Assembly: GCF_040438925.1 (NCBI RefSeq)
Contig: NZ_CP159258.1
Span: forward strand, 3,300,001-3,364,000
DNA from: Pseudomonas sp. MYb327
GTDB lineage: Bacteria > Pseudomonadota > Gammaproteobacteria > Pseudomonadales > Pseudomonadaceae
Length of the DNA stretch: 64,000 nt
Direction of reading: 5' to 3'
Shown here: positions 53,477 through 62,444 of the stretch, piece by piece
Layout: every line of letters begins with the position of its first letter
Position numbering within the stretch: the stretch's first letter is position 1
Notes under the pieces: model-generated
Seen by the model: the letters and a program-made list of their open reading frames with translations, nothing else
The model's database searches: none
Told to the model about the DNA's origin: nothing
Program-made: the position numbers and the translations under genes

Positions 53477-55025
53477 TTATCTGCCACTGTCTTTCGCCGA
53501 TGACCTTGAACAACGCGCACGTTTTTATCGCAATGACCCGGCTTATATTCTGGGTGAGAAACGCATCAGCCACGACGAGCTGCTGTCCAGCGCAAAACTA
53601 ATCGGCTCGGCCTTGCATAATGCCGGGTTGCAGCATCAGGATCGGGTCGGGATCCTCTCGATGAATTCGATTGAGTTCGGCGAAATCATGGCTGCCACCC
53701 AGTGGGCCGGCTATATCCTCGCACCCGTCAATTTCCGGTTAGCCCCGGCCGAGATCGCCAGCATTGTCCGTGATGGCTCGCCTCGGCTGTTCTTTTTCGA
53801 AGCGCAGTATTTGCCGATCATGGAGCAATTGCGCCATGAAATGCCTTCAGTGGAGACCTTTGTCTGCATCGATGGCGAGAGCGACTGGGCAATCGGCTAT
53901 GAAGACTTCATCGCCACTGGCGATCCGCTCGGCCCACCGATCCGCGCCACCGAAGAAGACATCTGCTGCCTGATCTACACCAGCGGTACCACCGGAAAAC
54001 CCAAAGGCGTGATATGGGGCCACCGCGAGTATCGGCAGTTGGTCCAGGTCGATACCTGGTTGATCGACATGCAGCAACCGGACGTCACCCTGATCGTCAT
54101 GCCCATGTTCCATTTGGGCGGCATGGTCATCAGTCTGTCCCAGCACGTTCGTGGCGGCGCAGCCTTTCTTCAGCGTCAGTTCGAGCCTCTGGATGTGCTC
54201 AGGGCCATCGAAAAGGAGCGCTTGAGCATCCTGCTGCTGGCACCGACCATGGTACAGATGGTGCTCGAGCATCCGTACGTGAGCCAGGCCGACCTCTCAA
54301 GCGTACGCACCATCATTTACTCCGCAGCCCCCATGCCGGTGCCGGTACTGAAAAAAGCCATCGATGTGTTCAACGGCTGCAACTTCGTCAACCTGTTCGG
54401 CCAGAGTGAAATCTGCATGTTCTCGCTGTCGTCGTCCCAACATCGACCCGATGGCACTGAGCAGGAGCGCAAGCGCCTGGGCTCGGTGGGCAAGCCCTAC
54501 CCCAACCTGCTGGCCAAGGTGGTCGATGAGGACGGTAACGAATGCCTGCCAAACCAACCGGGGGAAATCCTCGCCAAGAGCAGCGCGATGTTCCGTGGTT
54601 ACTGGAACAACAATGCCGCCACCCTGCAAACCCTGCGTGATGGCTGGTGCCATACCGGTGACATGGGTCGCTTCGATGACGATGGTTTCCTGTACCTGGT
54701 CGATCGCAAGAAAGACATGATCATTACCGGTGGCGAAAACGTCTATTCACGGGAAGTCGAAGAAGCCCTGCTGCAACACGCTGCAGTATCCGAATGTGCC
54801 GTGATTGGCATTCCCGATGCCAAATGGGGTGAAAGCGTCTGCGCGGTCATCACCTTCAAACAGGGAGAAAGCACCAGCGAAGACGCCCTTATCGAGCACA
54901 CGCGGGCACTGATTGCCAGTTACAAGAAACCGAAAAAAATCATTGTGGTCGATGCGCTGCCCAAGCTAGTCACCGGCAAGGTCAACAAGATCGAACTGCG
55001 CAAGCTCTACGCACAACCGAACTGA
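53469..55025 (+). CDS. Acyl-CoA synthetase (AMP-forming) 2
   Basis: A 518-residue ANL ligase of the FadD/FadD3-like medium-size type. Motifs present: LIYTSGTTGKPKGVIWGH (about residues 170-187), NLFGQSEICMF, WCHTGDMGRFDDDGFLYLVDRKKD and GGENVYSREVEE, with the catalytic lysine in KLVTGKVNKIELRK at the end. A strong GGAGGAG precedes the ATG. It differs clearly from synthetase 1 (39.2-40.8 kb), so the pathway probably activates two different acids or two stages. Confidence 0.93.
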   Translation: MRDYLPLSFADDLEQRARFYRNDPAYILGEKRISHDELLSSAKLIGSALHNAGLQHQDRVGILSMNSIEFGEIMAATQWAGYILAPVNFRLAPAEIASIVRDGSPRLFFFEAQYLPIMEQLRHEMPSVETFVCIDGESDWAIGYEDFIATGDPLGPPIRATEEDICCLIYTSGTTGKPKGVIWGHREYRQLVQVDTWLIDMQQPDVTLIVMPMFHLGGMVISLSQHVRGGAAFLQRQFEPLDVLRAIEKERLSILLLAPTMVQMVLEHPYVSQADLSSVRTIIYSAAPMPVPVLKKAIDVFNGCNFVNLFGQSEICMFSLSSSQHRPDGTEQERKRLGSVGKPYPNLLAKVVDEDGNECLPNQPGEILAKSSAMFRGYWNNNAATLQTLRDGWCHTGDMGRFDDDGFLYLVDRKKDMIITGGENVYSREVEEALLQHAAVSECAVIGIPDAKWGESVCAVITFKQGESTSEDALIEHTRALIASYKKPKKIIVVDALPKLVTGKVNKIELRKLYAQPN

Positions 55026-55042
55026 ACCCAGGCGAGGTTGCC

Positions 55043-57262
55043 ATGAACTTGAATTTATCCGAAGAGCAGCAAATGTTGCTCAACTCCGTCACCCGCCTTT
55101 TCAGCGTTGAGTCCAGCCCTGCACGCGTGCGCGCAGCAGAAGCCCGTGGGTTCGACGCTGACTTGTGGCAGCAACTGGTGGATTTCGGTATCACAACCAT
55201 GCGCATACCGGCATCCGCCGGTGGTTCAAACTTGGGACTGCTGGAAGCACTGCTGGTTGCCGAGGAAGCGGGACGCCATCTGGTATCGGTGCCCCTGGCC
55301 GAATCGCTGCCGGCAGCCCGCCTGCTGGCACAACTCGACAGCCCGGCCGCAACAGCGCTGCTCGATCAAGCCAAACAGGGCGAACTGATCACGCTCGCCC
55401 CCCAGCCCTACTGCGCGGGGCGATCAATTGCCCTGCCGGGTGCCGGAGCCGCGGTTGCGGTGCTTGTTCGTCGGGGCGATGCCATTCTGGCCCTGACAGG
55501 GCTGGCGGCAAAACCGCCAAGCGCCAATCTTGGCGCCGATAGTGTGCAGATACTGGCCGCCGATGACGACACGGTCGAGAGCCACCTGGTCGCCAGCGGT
55601 ATTGAGTCCTGCCGCGCATTCGAGCAAGCGGTGGAGGAGTGGAAACTGCTCAAGGCAGCCATGCTGACGGGCCTTGCCCATCAGGCATTGAAGCTAGCCG
55701 CTGCTTATTCATGCGAGCGCCAGCAGTTCGGTCGGGCTATCGGTGGTTTTCAGGGTATCGCCCATCCACTGGCCGACGCCCTGACCGAAATCGAGGGCGG
55801 CCAACTGCTGGTACGACATGCGGTCTGGAGCATCGCGCGGCAGCAACCCGATGCGGCCGCATTGGTCTCCATGGCCTGGTGGTGGGCAACGCAATCTGCC
55901 GGGCGTGCGGTGGCCCGTGCGCTGCATACTTTCGGTGGCTACGGCGTTTCACTGGAATACGATGTGCAACTGTACTACCGCCGGGCAAAAGCCTGGGGGA
56001 TGCTCAATGGCGACCCGCAGCTTGAGCTGGACAGGCTTGCCGCACGCTTGTGGGGTGACGGCCACGCCGTCGCCCTGCCAGACGTCGGTGAGGTCAATCT
56101 GGAATTCGGCTACGGGCCGCAGGCTGCACTGTTCGCCGAAGAGGTTCGCGCGTTTTTCCGCAAACATCTGACCGAAGAATTGAAAGCCCACGCCCATCAT
56201 TCGGTCGATGGCTACCATGCCGGCTTTAACCGCATGCTGGCCGACGCAGGCCTGCTGTTTCCTCATTGGCCTGCCGAATTCGGCGGACGGGGCAAGAACG
56301 CATTTGACATGGCCGCCTTGCAGGAAGTGTTCGAAGCGCACAGCTGGCAACGCATCACCACCCCGATCACCAATCAGGTGGCGCAGATCGTCATGCGTTT
56401 CGCCAGCGACGAAGTCAAAACAGAAGCCCTGCCCCGCTTTGCCAGCGGCGAGGCATTGGCTTGCCTGGGCTTCAGTGAGCCCTCGTGCGGCTCCGACGTT
56501 TTTGCTGCGAAGACGCGTGCCACGCGCACCTTTGATGGCAACTGGGTCATCAACGGGCAGAAGATGTTCACTACCGCCGCCAACCTTGCGGACTATGTTT
56601 TCCTGCTGGTGCGGACCAACCCCGATGTGCCCAAGCATGCTGGCCTGACGCTGTTCCTGGTACCGATGGACTTGCCGGGCATCGAAGTCCACCCGGTGCA
56701 TACCCTGCAGGATGAGCGCACCAACATCACCTACTTGAGCGAAGTTGTCGTCGCCGATCGCTATCGGATCGGTGAAATCGACGGTGGCACCGCTGTCATG
56801 GCCGCAACCCTGGAGCTGGAGCACGGCGGTGATCAGTACCGCATCAGTTTCGAAAACATGTACAAGCATGCGCTGCAATGGGCGCAATCCACTCGGCGCG
56901 ATGGCCACCCCATGTTGGCAAATGCCGATGTACAACGCCGACTGGCACGTGTGGCAGTACACACGACCATTGCCCGCGACCTGTGCTACCGGACCATTTG
57001 GGGAGTACAGGAGCAAGTGCCTGGCCGCGCCGCCTTCGGACCGATGTCGAAACTGTTTTCCACCGAACAGTACCAGCGTGATGCCCTCGACTTGATGGAC
57101 CTTTGCGCGCCCGACACCTTACTGCAATCAAACACCGGGCTGGGGCATGTGGAGCTTGGCTATCGGCAGTCGATCGGCATGACGATCTACGGCGGTACCA
57201 GCGAGATCCATCGCAGCCTTATTGCCGAACAGGCACTCGGCATGCCGCGCTCCAGGACTTGA
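55043..57262 (+). CDS. Double-length acyl-CoA dehydrogenase 2 (beta-alpha fusion)
   Basis: A 739-residue fusion of two acyl-CoA dehydrogenase folds. The first half (1 to about 335) has RQQFGRAIGGFQGIAHPLAD and the partner-type LHTFGGYGVSLEYDVQLYY. The second half has CLGFSEPSCGSDVFAAKTRA, INGQKMFTTAANLADY and TIYGGTSEIHRSLIAEQALG. It differs from the fusion at 36.2-38.5 kb, so it is not a recent duplicate. It sits between synthetase 2 and the hotdog thioesterase. Confidence 0.92.
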   Translation: MNLNLSEEQQMLLNSVTRLFSVESSPARVRAAEARGFDADLWQQLVDFGITTMRIPASAGGSNLGLLEALLVAEEAGRHLVSVPLAESLPAARLLAQLDSPAATALLDQAKQGELITLAPQPYCAGRSIALPGAGAAVAVLVRRGDAILALTGLAAKPPSANLGADSVQILAADDDTVESHLVASGIESCRAFEQAVEEWKLLKAAMLTGLAHQALKLAAAYSCERQQFGRAIGGFQGIAHPLADALTEIEGGQLLVRHAVWSIARQQPDAAALVSMAWWWATQSAGRAVARALHTFGGYGVSLEYDVQLYYRRAKAWGMLNGDPQLELDRLAARLWGDGHAVALPDVGEVNLEFGYGPQAALFAEEVRAFFRKHLTEELKAHAHHSVDGYHAGFNRMLADAGLLFPHWPAEFGGRGKNAFDMAALQEVFEAHSWQRITTPITNQVAQIVMRFASDEVKTEALPRFASGEALACLGFSEPSCGSDVFAAKTRATRTFDGNWVINGQKMFTTAANLADYVFLLVRTNPDVPKHAGLTLFLVPMDLPGIEVHPVHTLQDERTNITYLSEVVVADRYRIGEIDGGTAVMAATLELEHGGDQYRISFENMYKHALQWAQSTRRDGHPMLANADVQRRLARVAVHTTIARDLCYRTIWGVQEQVPGRAAFGPMSKLFSTEQYQRDALDLMDLCAPDTLLQSNTGLGHVELGYRQSIGMTIYGGTSEIHRSLIAEQALGMPRSRT

Positions 57263-57272
57263 GGAACCACAG

Positions 57273-57731
57273 ATGCCGCGCTTGCAACTTGAGCTCCCGG
57301 AAGAATCTTTCTGCTTCAGCACAACGTTCAGGGTGCGGATGAGCGAAATCAATGCTGGAAATCACCTGGGCAACGACACGCTGATTTCCTTGATTTCGGA
57401 TGCACGCACGCTGTTCCTGTGCCATTACGGCATGCCACCTGACGATGTCGCCAACAGCCGCAGCAGTACACTGATCACCGACCTGGCAACGCTCTACAAG
57501 GCCCCGGCCTTTTTGAATGATCAATTGCTGATAGAAGTGGGGGTGACGGACCTGAATAGGTATGGAGGAGATTTTATCTACCGTATTACCCGTCAATGCG
57601 ATAACAGCGTGATCGCCCTGGCAAAAAATGGCTTCGTGTTCTTCGATTTTGTCGCATCGAAAGTCGTGGAAATACCTGCTGAGTTCAAAGAACGCTTCAG
57701 TGCATCTGCAGAAAGTTGCCTCATCCAATAG
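57273..57731 (+). CDS. Hotdog-fold thioesterase (4HBT/FcbC-like)
   Basis: A 152-residue acyl-CoA thioesterase-type hotdog protein: FSTTFRVRMSEINAGNHLGNDTLISLISDA at the N-terminus corresponds to the catalytic helix region, and YKAPAFLNDQLLIEVGV follows. It may release CoA from dead-end intermediates. ATG 57273 has GAGGAA six bases upstream and lies 10 bp after the fused dehydrogenase. It is the last gene of the rightward operon; a strong terminator follows at once. Confidence 0.82.
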   Translation: MPRLQLELPEESFCFSTTFRVRMSEINAGNHLGNDTLISLISDARTLFLCHYGMPPDDVANSRSSTLITDLATLYKAPAFLNDQLLIEVGVTDLNRYGGDFIYRITRQCDNSVIALAKNGFVFFDFVASKVVEIPAEFKERFSASAESCLIQ

Positions 57732-57733
57732 CG

Positions 57734-57760
57734 AAGTCGCCTGCTTTAGGCAGGCGACTT
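57734..57760. terminator. Bidirectional terminator at the end of the rightward operon
   Basis: AAGTCGCCTGC and GCAGGCGACTT form a perfect 11-bp stem with a five-base loop, followed by a T-rich stretch. It serves the thioesterase gene and the convergent enoyl-CoA hydratase gene. Confidence 0.82.
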
Positions 57761-57769
57761 TGTTGTTCT

Positions 57770-58549
57770 TCAAACGCCTCTGAAATGAGGAGCCCGCTTG
57801 GCCATGAACGCCTCGACCGCTTCACGATGATCCTGAGTCAGGTACAACGCTGCCTGGTTATCCATCTCGTAACCCAGCGCCTCGTCCAGAGTACCCATGC
57901 CCCGGGACAACGCCGATCGCACCAGCGCTACCGACAGTGGCGCATGGGCGGTGAAGCTGTGTGCCAGGGTGAGTGCCGTCGACAGCAAATCGTCAGCATC
58001 AGCGACCAACATATCGATGATGCCCAACCGCAACCCCTCTTCCGCTTCGACAACCGCTGCGCTGTAGAACAACCGTCGTGCCTGAGCGACACCGATACGC
58101 TGAGGAAGGCTCCAGAGCAATCCAAGGTCCGGAACCAACCCTACCTTGGCAAAGGATGAAACGAACTTGGCGCTGGGCGCTGCCACGACATAGTCGGCGG
58201 CGGCCGCCAATGAAAACCCGGCGCCGGCGGCATAACCTTGCACAGCGGCGATCACCGGTTTGTTTCCAGAAACCATCGCCTTGACCACCCGATGGCCGAG
58301 TACCATCCGTCCACGTCCGACGGGTAGTGGACGCTCGGCCGACATGCCAGAAACATCGCCACCGGAACAAAAATGCCCATTGGCACCATTGAGCACAATG
58401 GCCCGGCACTCCACATCGTCGTTCAGTGCCTCGAGACAATCTGCGAGAACGGTGAGTAAATCACGGGACAAAGCGTTTCGAGTCTTGGCATTGTTCAACG
58501 TCACAACCGCCACGGCACCGTGGCGTTCCAGCAAAACCAGGTCATTCAT
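57770..58549 (-). CDS. Enoyl-CoA hydratase/isomerase family protein 2
   Basis: A 259-residue crotonase-fold protein: LNNAKTRNALSRDLL, oxyanion segments GANGHFCSGGDVSGM (about residues 60-74) and AVQGYAAGAGFSLAAAADYVV (about 102-122), then FAKVGLVPDLGLLWSLPQR. The second catalytic glutamate position is taken by Asp in VPDLG, as in several isomerase-type members. Start 58549 has GGAG six bases upstream. Its ATG overlaps the end of the alpha/beta hydrolase gene by 8 bp, making a three-gene leftward operon from 60.3 kb. Confidence 0.88.
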   Translation of the reverse strand: MNDLVLLERHGAVAVVTLNNAKTRNALSRDLLTVLADCLEALNDDVECRAIVLNGANGHFCSGGDVSGMSAERPLPVGRGRMVLGHRVVKAMVSGNKPVIAAVQGYAAGAGFSLAAAADYVVAAPSAKFVSSFAKVGLVPDLGLLWSLPQRIGVAQARRLFYSAAVVEAEEGLRLGIIDMLVADADDLLSTALTLAHSFTAHAPLSVALVRSALSRGMGTLDEALGYEMDNQAALYLTQDHREAVEAFMAKRAPHFRGV

Positions 58550-59456
58550 ATTTGGCTCCATTGGCGAGTAGACCGCGTATTAACGCGATCAATGCAAGAG
58601 GCTGATCAATCATCATGTGATGGTAGGCGCCCGGTATGCCGAACGGTCCTCGCCCATCAGGCAACCCGGCGACAACGCGTTCGGCCATAGCTCTGGAAAC
58701 GATGGCGCTGTGCTCGCCGTAGACGAAATCTACCGGTCGCTGGACCCTCGGCAGCAAACTGGCAGCGGTCTCCTCATAGGCAACTCCGGAGGGCAGCATC
58801 GGGTCGAACTTCCAACAAAAGCCTTGCTTATGCTCGGCCAGTGAATGCCTGGCGATATGGTCGACGATGAACGGCAGTGCGCCTGGCTGTTCCGGCAACA
58901 GGCGATAACGCCCCAAGGCAGCTTCACGGTCCGGGTAATAGCGCCTTGGCGAAGGCTTTACCGGATCGAAGGGTGGAATGTCCTCGGGGTAAACCACCAG
59001 GGCATCGAGAATGATCAGCCGCTGGAACAGATCGGGGCGATCGGCACAGGCACGCAGCACCCGCGCTCCCCCGTAGCTGTGGCCTACGGCAATGACCGGC
59101 CCCAGACCAGCCTGTTCAATAAAGCCGACGATATCGGCAGCCGCGATCTGAAACGGATAATCCGAACGATGACTGCTGTCACCCATCCCGGACAGATCGA
59201 GGGCGACAACCCGGTAGTGTTCGGCGAAGAACGGCGCTATGCAGTCCCACCAATGCGCATGCGCACGCAGGCCATGCACAAACAGCAACACCGGCTTGTC
59301 AGAATTGAGTGGCGACCAGCTCAGGTAATGAAGCTCGATACCCTCGACGCTGACGCGATGTGATTGTCCCGCCTGGGCGATAGCCCAGCTAAACCAGCTG
59401 GGCACCTCCTGGGCGCGGCGGCCTAAGGCAGCCTGGGCGAAAGAGGCGCTCAGCAT
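58542..59456 (-). CDS. Alpha/beta-hydrolase
   Basis: A 304-residue alpha/beta-hydrolase. PVLLFVHGLRAHAHWWD carries the HG oxyanion motif, VIAVGHSYGGARVLRA the nucleophile elbow (Ser about residue 123), and AYHHMMIDQPLALI the catalytic His. ALDLSGMGDS is the usual strand before the lid. It may open a lactone or ring-cleavage product, as HsaD- or esterase-type enzymes do, but the substrate is not evident. It overlaps the hydratase downstream and is 6 bp from the one upstream. Confidence 0.87.
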   Translation of the reverse strand: MLSASFAQAALGRRAQEVPSWFSWAIAQAGQSHRVSVEGIELHYLSWSPLNSDKPVLLFVHGLRAHAHWWDCIAPFFAEHYRVVALDLSGMGDSSHRSDYPFQIAAADIVGFIEQAGLGPVIAVGHSYGGARVLRACADRPDLFQRLIILDALVVYPEDIPPFDPVKPSPRRYYPDREAALGRYRLLPEQPGALPFIVDHIARHSLAEHKQGFCWKFDPMLPSGVAYEETAASLLPRVQRPVDFVYGEHSAIVSRAMAERVVAGLPDGRGPFGIPGAYHHMMIDQPLALIALIRGLLANGAKYE

Positions 59457-59462
59457 GATCGA

Positions 59463-60257
59463 TCAACGCTGATTGAATTTAGGTGCGCGCTTCTCACGGA
59501 AGGCCGCGATGGCCTCGACATGATCCTTGCTCGCCGACGAAACGTTTTCGTAAGCCATACCTACGTCCATCATGCTCGCCGCCATCTGGCGCAGCGGTAC
59601 GTTTATAGTCGATTTGCTCCAACGCAGCGACTGGACCGGCATGGCGCCCAGTTTGTCGGCGTACGCATCGACGTAGGCATCCAATTCAGCAGCCGGTAAG
59701 GCGGCGTTGACCATACCAAACTCGACGCCTTGTTTAGCGGTGAACTTCTCGCCAGTGAACAGGTAATGCTTGGCACGGGCGTAGCCCATCAGGTATGGCC
59801 ACATGATCTGCCCACCGTCGCCGCTGATCAGACCGACGTTGTTGTGAGGATCGCCAAAGCGTGCGGTCTCGGAGGCGAAGACCACATCGCAGAACACCGC
59901 GACAGTGGCGCCCAGACCAATCGCATCGCCGTTGACCTTGGCAATGATCGGCTTATCGCACTCAAGCATGCCATTGACGATGCGCTTGGCTTCGCGAACG
60001 CAGCGATAAAACTCGGTCGGGTTGTCATGAAGCCATTGCATGTACTCGATATCACCACCGGCACTGAAGGCTCGGCCAGCACCGGAGACAACAATGATGT
60101 CGCTTTCCGTATCTTCGACCAAGTCGTAGAACAGCCAGGACAGCTCGGTGTGAGACTGACCGGCAAAGCTGTTGAGCTTCTCTGGCTGGTTGAAAGTCAC
60201 GTTCAGGACACGGCCACGACGTTCGAAAGCAATCGTCTTATAGTCAGCGAAATTCAT
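59463..60257 (-). CDS. Enoyl-CoA hydratase/isomerase family protein 3
   Basis: A 264-residue crotonase-fold protein: VTFNQPEKLNSFAG, VVSGAGRAFSAGGDIEYMQW (about residues 58-77), AKVNGDAIGLGATVAVFCD (about 103-121) and FGDPHNNVGLISGDGG. ATG 60257 has GGAG seven bases upstream. It is the first gene of a leftward three-gene operon with the alpha/beta-hydrolase and another hydratase, and has an island operator 38 bp upstream of its start. Confidence 0.9.
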   Translation of the reverse strand: MNFADYKTIAFERRGRVLNVTFNQPEKLNSFAGQSHTELSWLFYDLVEDTESDIIVVSGAGRAFSAGGDIEYMQWLHDNPTEFYRCVREAKRIVNGMLECDKPIIAKVNGDAIGLGATVAVFCDVVFASETARFGDPHNNVGLISGDGGQIMWPYLMGYARAKHYLFTGEKFTAKQGVEFGMVNAALPAAELDAYVDAYADKLGAMPVQSLRWSKSTINVPLRQMAASMMDVGMAYENVSSASKDHVEAIAAFREKRAPKFNQR

Positions 60258-60276
60258 CATCACACTCCACGGGGTC

Positions 60277-60284
60277 TTATTGTT
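60277..60284 (-). promoter_or_regulatory. Hfq/Crc-type motif before hydratase 3
   Basis: AACAATAA on the mRNA strand, 19 bases upstream of the start codon and just before the ribosome site. Confidence 0.42.
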
Positions 60285-60295
60285 AAACTCACTTG

Positions 60296-60318
60296 AAAGC
60301 TGACATTCGGTCAGTTAT
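60296..60318. promoter_or_regulatory. Island operator 8 (palindrome)
   Basis: AAAGCTG-N9-CAGTTAT, 13 of 14 core matches, in the divergent spacer between hydratase 3 and the GldA-like gene. A half-site, AACTGACATT, lies further right at 60388-60397, directly before the GldA-like gene's ribosome site. Confidence 0.75.
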
Positions 60319-60415
60319 GTGTAGAATGTATAGCACCGTAAACGGGGACGCAAGCCAAAAAAAGCCAAAGAAAAAATTACAATAACCAACTGACATTCAT
60401 TTTTAGGAGCTTCCC

Positions 60416-61492
60416 ATGCGGATATTTGCGGCAACCTCGCGCTATGTTCAGGGCGACGCGGCACTCGATGAATTGGGCCTCCATTGCAAAGTTCTGGGCA
60501 GGAGCGCCCTGGTGATCACCGACGCCGACATGGCCCGTCTGCTGGGTGACCGCGTGCTGGCGAGTTTCAAGGCAGCCGACGTTGCCTGTGCACTTGAAGT
60601 CTTCCCGGGGGAAATCACCCATGCCGCCATTACCGCTCTGGCTCAGGACAGTTTGCGGTTCGGTGCCGACATGGTGGTGGGTCTGGGTGGCGGTAAGGCG
60701 CTGGACACTGCCAAGGGTGTCGCCTTGAAGCTGGGCTTGCGTAGCGTGAGCGTGCCGACCATCGCATCGAACGATGGTCCTGCCAGTGCCGCCATTGCCG
60801 TGTACGACGATGAACACATCATGCAGGACATCCTCCATTTGCCACGCAACCCGGACCTGGTGCTGGTCGACACTGGTGTCATTGCCAATGCCCCGGCACG
60901 TTTTCTGCGCGCCGGTATTGGCGATGCCATTTCAAAGAAATTCGAAGCCCAGGCTTGCGCCTCCGCCGGTGCCCTTACCCTGCTGGGCACCCCGGCATCG
61001 CTTACTGGCCTGATGGCCGCCGATGCCTGCTACAGCATCATTCGCAAACACGCCGCCGCGGCGTTGCGCGCCGTCGAAGCCAAGCAGGTCAACGATGACC
61101 TGGAGGCACTGGTCGAAGCCACGGTGCTGCTCAGCACGATCAGTTTCGAAAACGGTGGCTTGTCAGTTTCCCACGCCATTGCTCGCGGCTTCTCTTATTT
61201 GCAGCGAGCCAAGGGCACACTGCATGGCGATCACGTTGCCTACGGCTTGCTCGTTCAATTGGTGCTGGAAAATCGCCCACTGGCGTTCATAGAAGAGCTG
61301 ATCGGTTTCTATCATGAGATTGGACTGCCGACGCTGTTGCAAGACTTTGGCCTGCTGCAGCCAAGCGATAAAGAGATTCGCGAGCTGGCCGAGAAGTCCA
61401 TGGTCAGTCCGAGTGCCGCGCGATTCTCCCCCCCAGTCGATTCCAATCAATTGGAGGCGGCCATCAAGCGCGTAGAACAACTGGGCGGATAA
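60416..61492 (+). CDS. Iron/zinc-dependent alcohol dehydrogenase, glycerol-dehydrogenase-like
   Basis: A 358-residue member of the GldA/Fe-ADH superfamily. NAD-binding VVGLGGGKALDTAKGVA is at residues about 85-101, PTIASNDGPASA follows, and the metal ligands are Asp in AGIGDAISKKFEA and two His in GGLSVSHAIARGF and LHGDHVAYG. The length matches glycerol dehydrogenase. Given its neighbours it more likely oxidises or reduces a pathway alcohol or ketone than glycerol; that is inference. It is divergent from hydratase 3 and convergent with the di-metal hydrolase. Confidence 0.88.
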   Translation: MRIFAATSRYVQGDAALDELGLHCKVLGRSALVITDADMARLLGDRVLASFKAADVACALEVFPGEITHAAITALAQDSLRFGADMVVGLGGGKALDTAKGVALKLGLRSVSVPTIASNDGPASAAIAVYDDEHIMQDILHLPRNPDLVLVDTGVIANAPARFLRAGIGDAISKKFEAQACASAGALTLLGTPASLTGLMAADACYSIIRKHAAAALRAVEAKQVNDDLEALVEATVLLSTISFENGGLSVSHAIARGFSYLQRAKGTLHGDHVAYGLLVQLVLENRPLAFIEELIGFYHEIGLPTLLQDFGLLQPSDKEIRELAEKSMVSPSAARFSPPVDSNQLEAAIKRVEQLGG

Positions 61493-61509
61493 TTCCCTGA
61501 GTGCCAGAC

Positions 61510-61543
61510 AGCAGAAAGGGGAGACTGGGCTCCCCTTTCTGCT
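61510..61543. terminator. Hairpin between the convergent GldA-like and metal-hydrolase genes
   Basis: AGCAGAAAGGGGAG and CTCCCCTTTCTGCT form a perfect 14-bp stem with a six-base loop. There is no T-run, but the position between two convergent stops supports termination in both directions. Confidence 0.68.
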
Positions 61544-61569
61544 GCCGAGAACTTTCTGCTGCCTGGAAC

Positions 61570-62376
61570 TCAGGAAAAACGCGCGAGCAATTCAGCCATG
61601 CCCGGGGACGGAATCATTTTTGCCGGGTTGTAGAACGGCGACAGCACCTTGACCAAGCGCTTCTTGCTGGCCTTGGAAATTTTTGCCTTCAGCAGCTTCT
61701 GGCGCTCGATGGATGCGGAGCGTTGTTCCTCAGTCATGCCTTCGCGATCTTTGTCAGTCAAGTAAGCCGCCACCCGCGCCGTGTGCGAACCGATGTGCTT
61801 GACCGCATAACCGAAGGCCCAGACCCGATACAACCAGGCGAACAGGCCGTTGCCATACAGCGCCTTATAGGCCTGGAAGCACACTTCCCGGTGTTCGAAC
61901 TCTTCTGCCAAGTGCCACTTCCACAAGTCCACCGCTTCTTGGTCGGCGCCTTCGAGGTACTCGCCAAGTTCCTCGAAAAAGACCTGTCCGGCCGACGAAC
62001 CCATGGCCTCGAAACCTTCGCAATAGGCGACATTGAAGCGCAGCGATTTTGTGTCGAGGAAACGCTGGTAATCCTCCTTGTAAGGTTTCTCCAGGGCCTG
62101 CATGCCTTCATAACCAGACTTGTACAGCATCTTGTTGAAAGCCACGTGCTGCTTGCAGTGCTGCACTTCCTGCTTGTTGAAAATCTCGATGCTTTCGCGC
62201 AGTTTTGGATGGCTTTCGCCCAGGGCATCCTTGACGCGCATCATGACTTTGACCAGAAACGGCTCGATATGCGCAGGTACCGTGGAAAACGCATTGTAGC
62301 TCTGGGCAAATTCATGGACCGGTGCCCAATGGGGTCGAATACTGGAAAAATCGAAGTTGGGTAGACGGACTTTCAT
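61570..62376 (-). CDS. Predicted metal-dependent hydrolase (PF10118), ferritin-like
   Basis: A 268-residue all-helical protein of the 'metal-dependent hydrolase' family. Probable metal ligands lie in IFNKQEVQHCKQHVAFN (E and H about residues 69-76) and WHLAEEFEHREVCFQAY (E-E-x2-E-H, about 150-165), a ferritin-like di-metal pattern that would equally suit an oxygenase or hydroxylase. Start 62376 has AGAGGA nine bases upstream; a GTG six bases earlier is less likely. It has its own operator and A-rich leader, so it is a dedicated regulon member. The true reaction of this family is not established to my knowledge. Confidence 0.8.
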   Translation of the reverse strand: MKVRLPNFDFSSIRPHWAPVHEFAQSYNAFSTVPAHIEPFLVKVMMRVKDALGESHPKLRESIEIFNKQEVQHCKQHVAFNKMLYKSGYEGMQALEKPYKEDYQRFLDTKSLRFNVAYCEGFEAMGSSAGQVFFEELGEYLEGADQEAVDLWKWHLAEEFEHREVCFQAYKALYGNGLFAWLYRVWAFGYAVKHIGSHTARVAAYLTDKDREGMTEEQRSASIERQKLLKAKISKASKKRLVKVLSPFYNPAKMIPSPGMAELLARFS

Positions 62377-62390
62377 CGCCACGGTTCCTC

Positions 62391-62401
62391 TTATTGTTAT
62401 T
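62391..62401 (-). promoter_or_regulatory. Double Hfq/Crc-type motif before the metal-hydrolase gene
   Basis: On the mRNA strand AATAACAATAA contains two overlapping AANAANAA matches directly before the AGAGGA ribosome site. This is the clearest such site in the window. Confidence 0.5.
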
Positions 62402-62444
62402 GATCGTGCTCAAGTCGGGCCGCAGGAGCCCAACTGCAAGAATA

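Noticed and set aside
60388..60410. Possible tenth operator just before the GldA-like gene (AACTGACATT)
   Set aside because: Only the left half matches; the other arm is absent, so I list it as a half-site and not as an operator.
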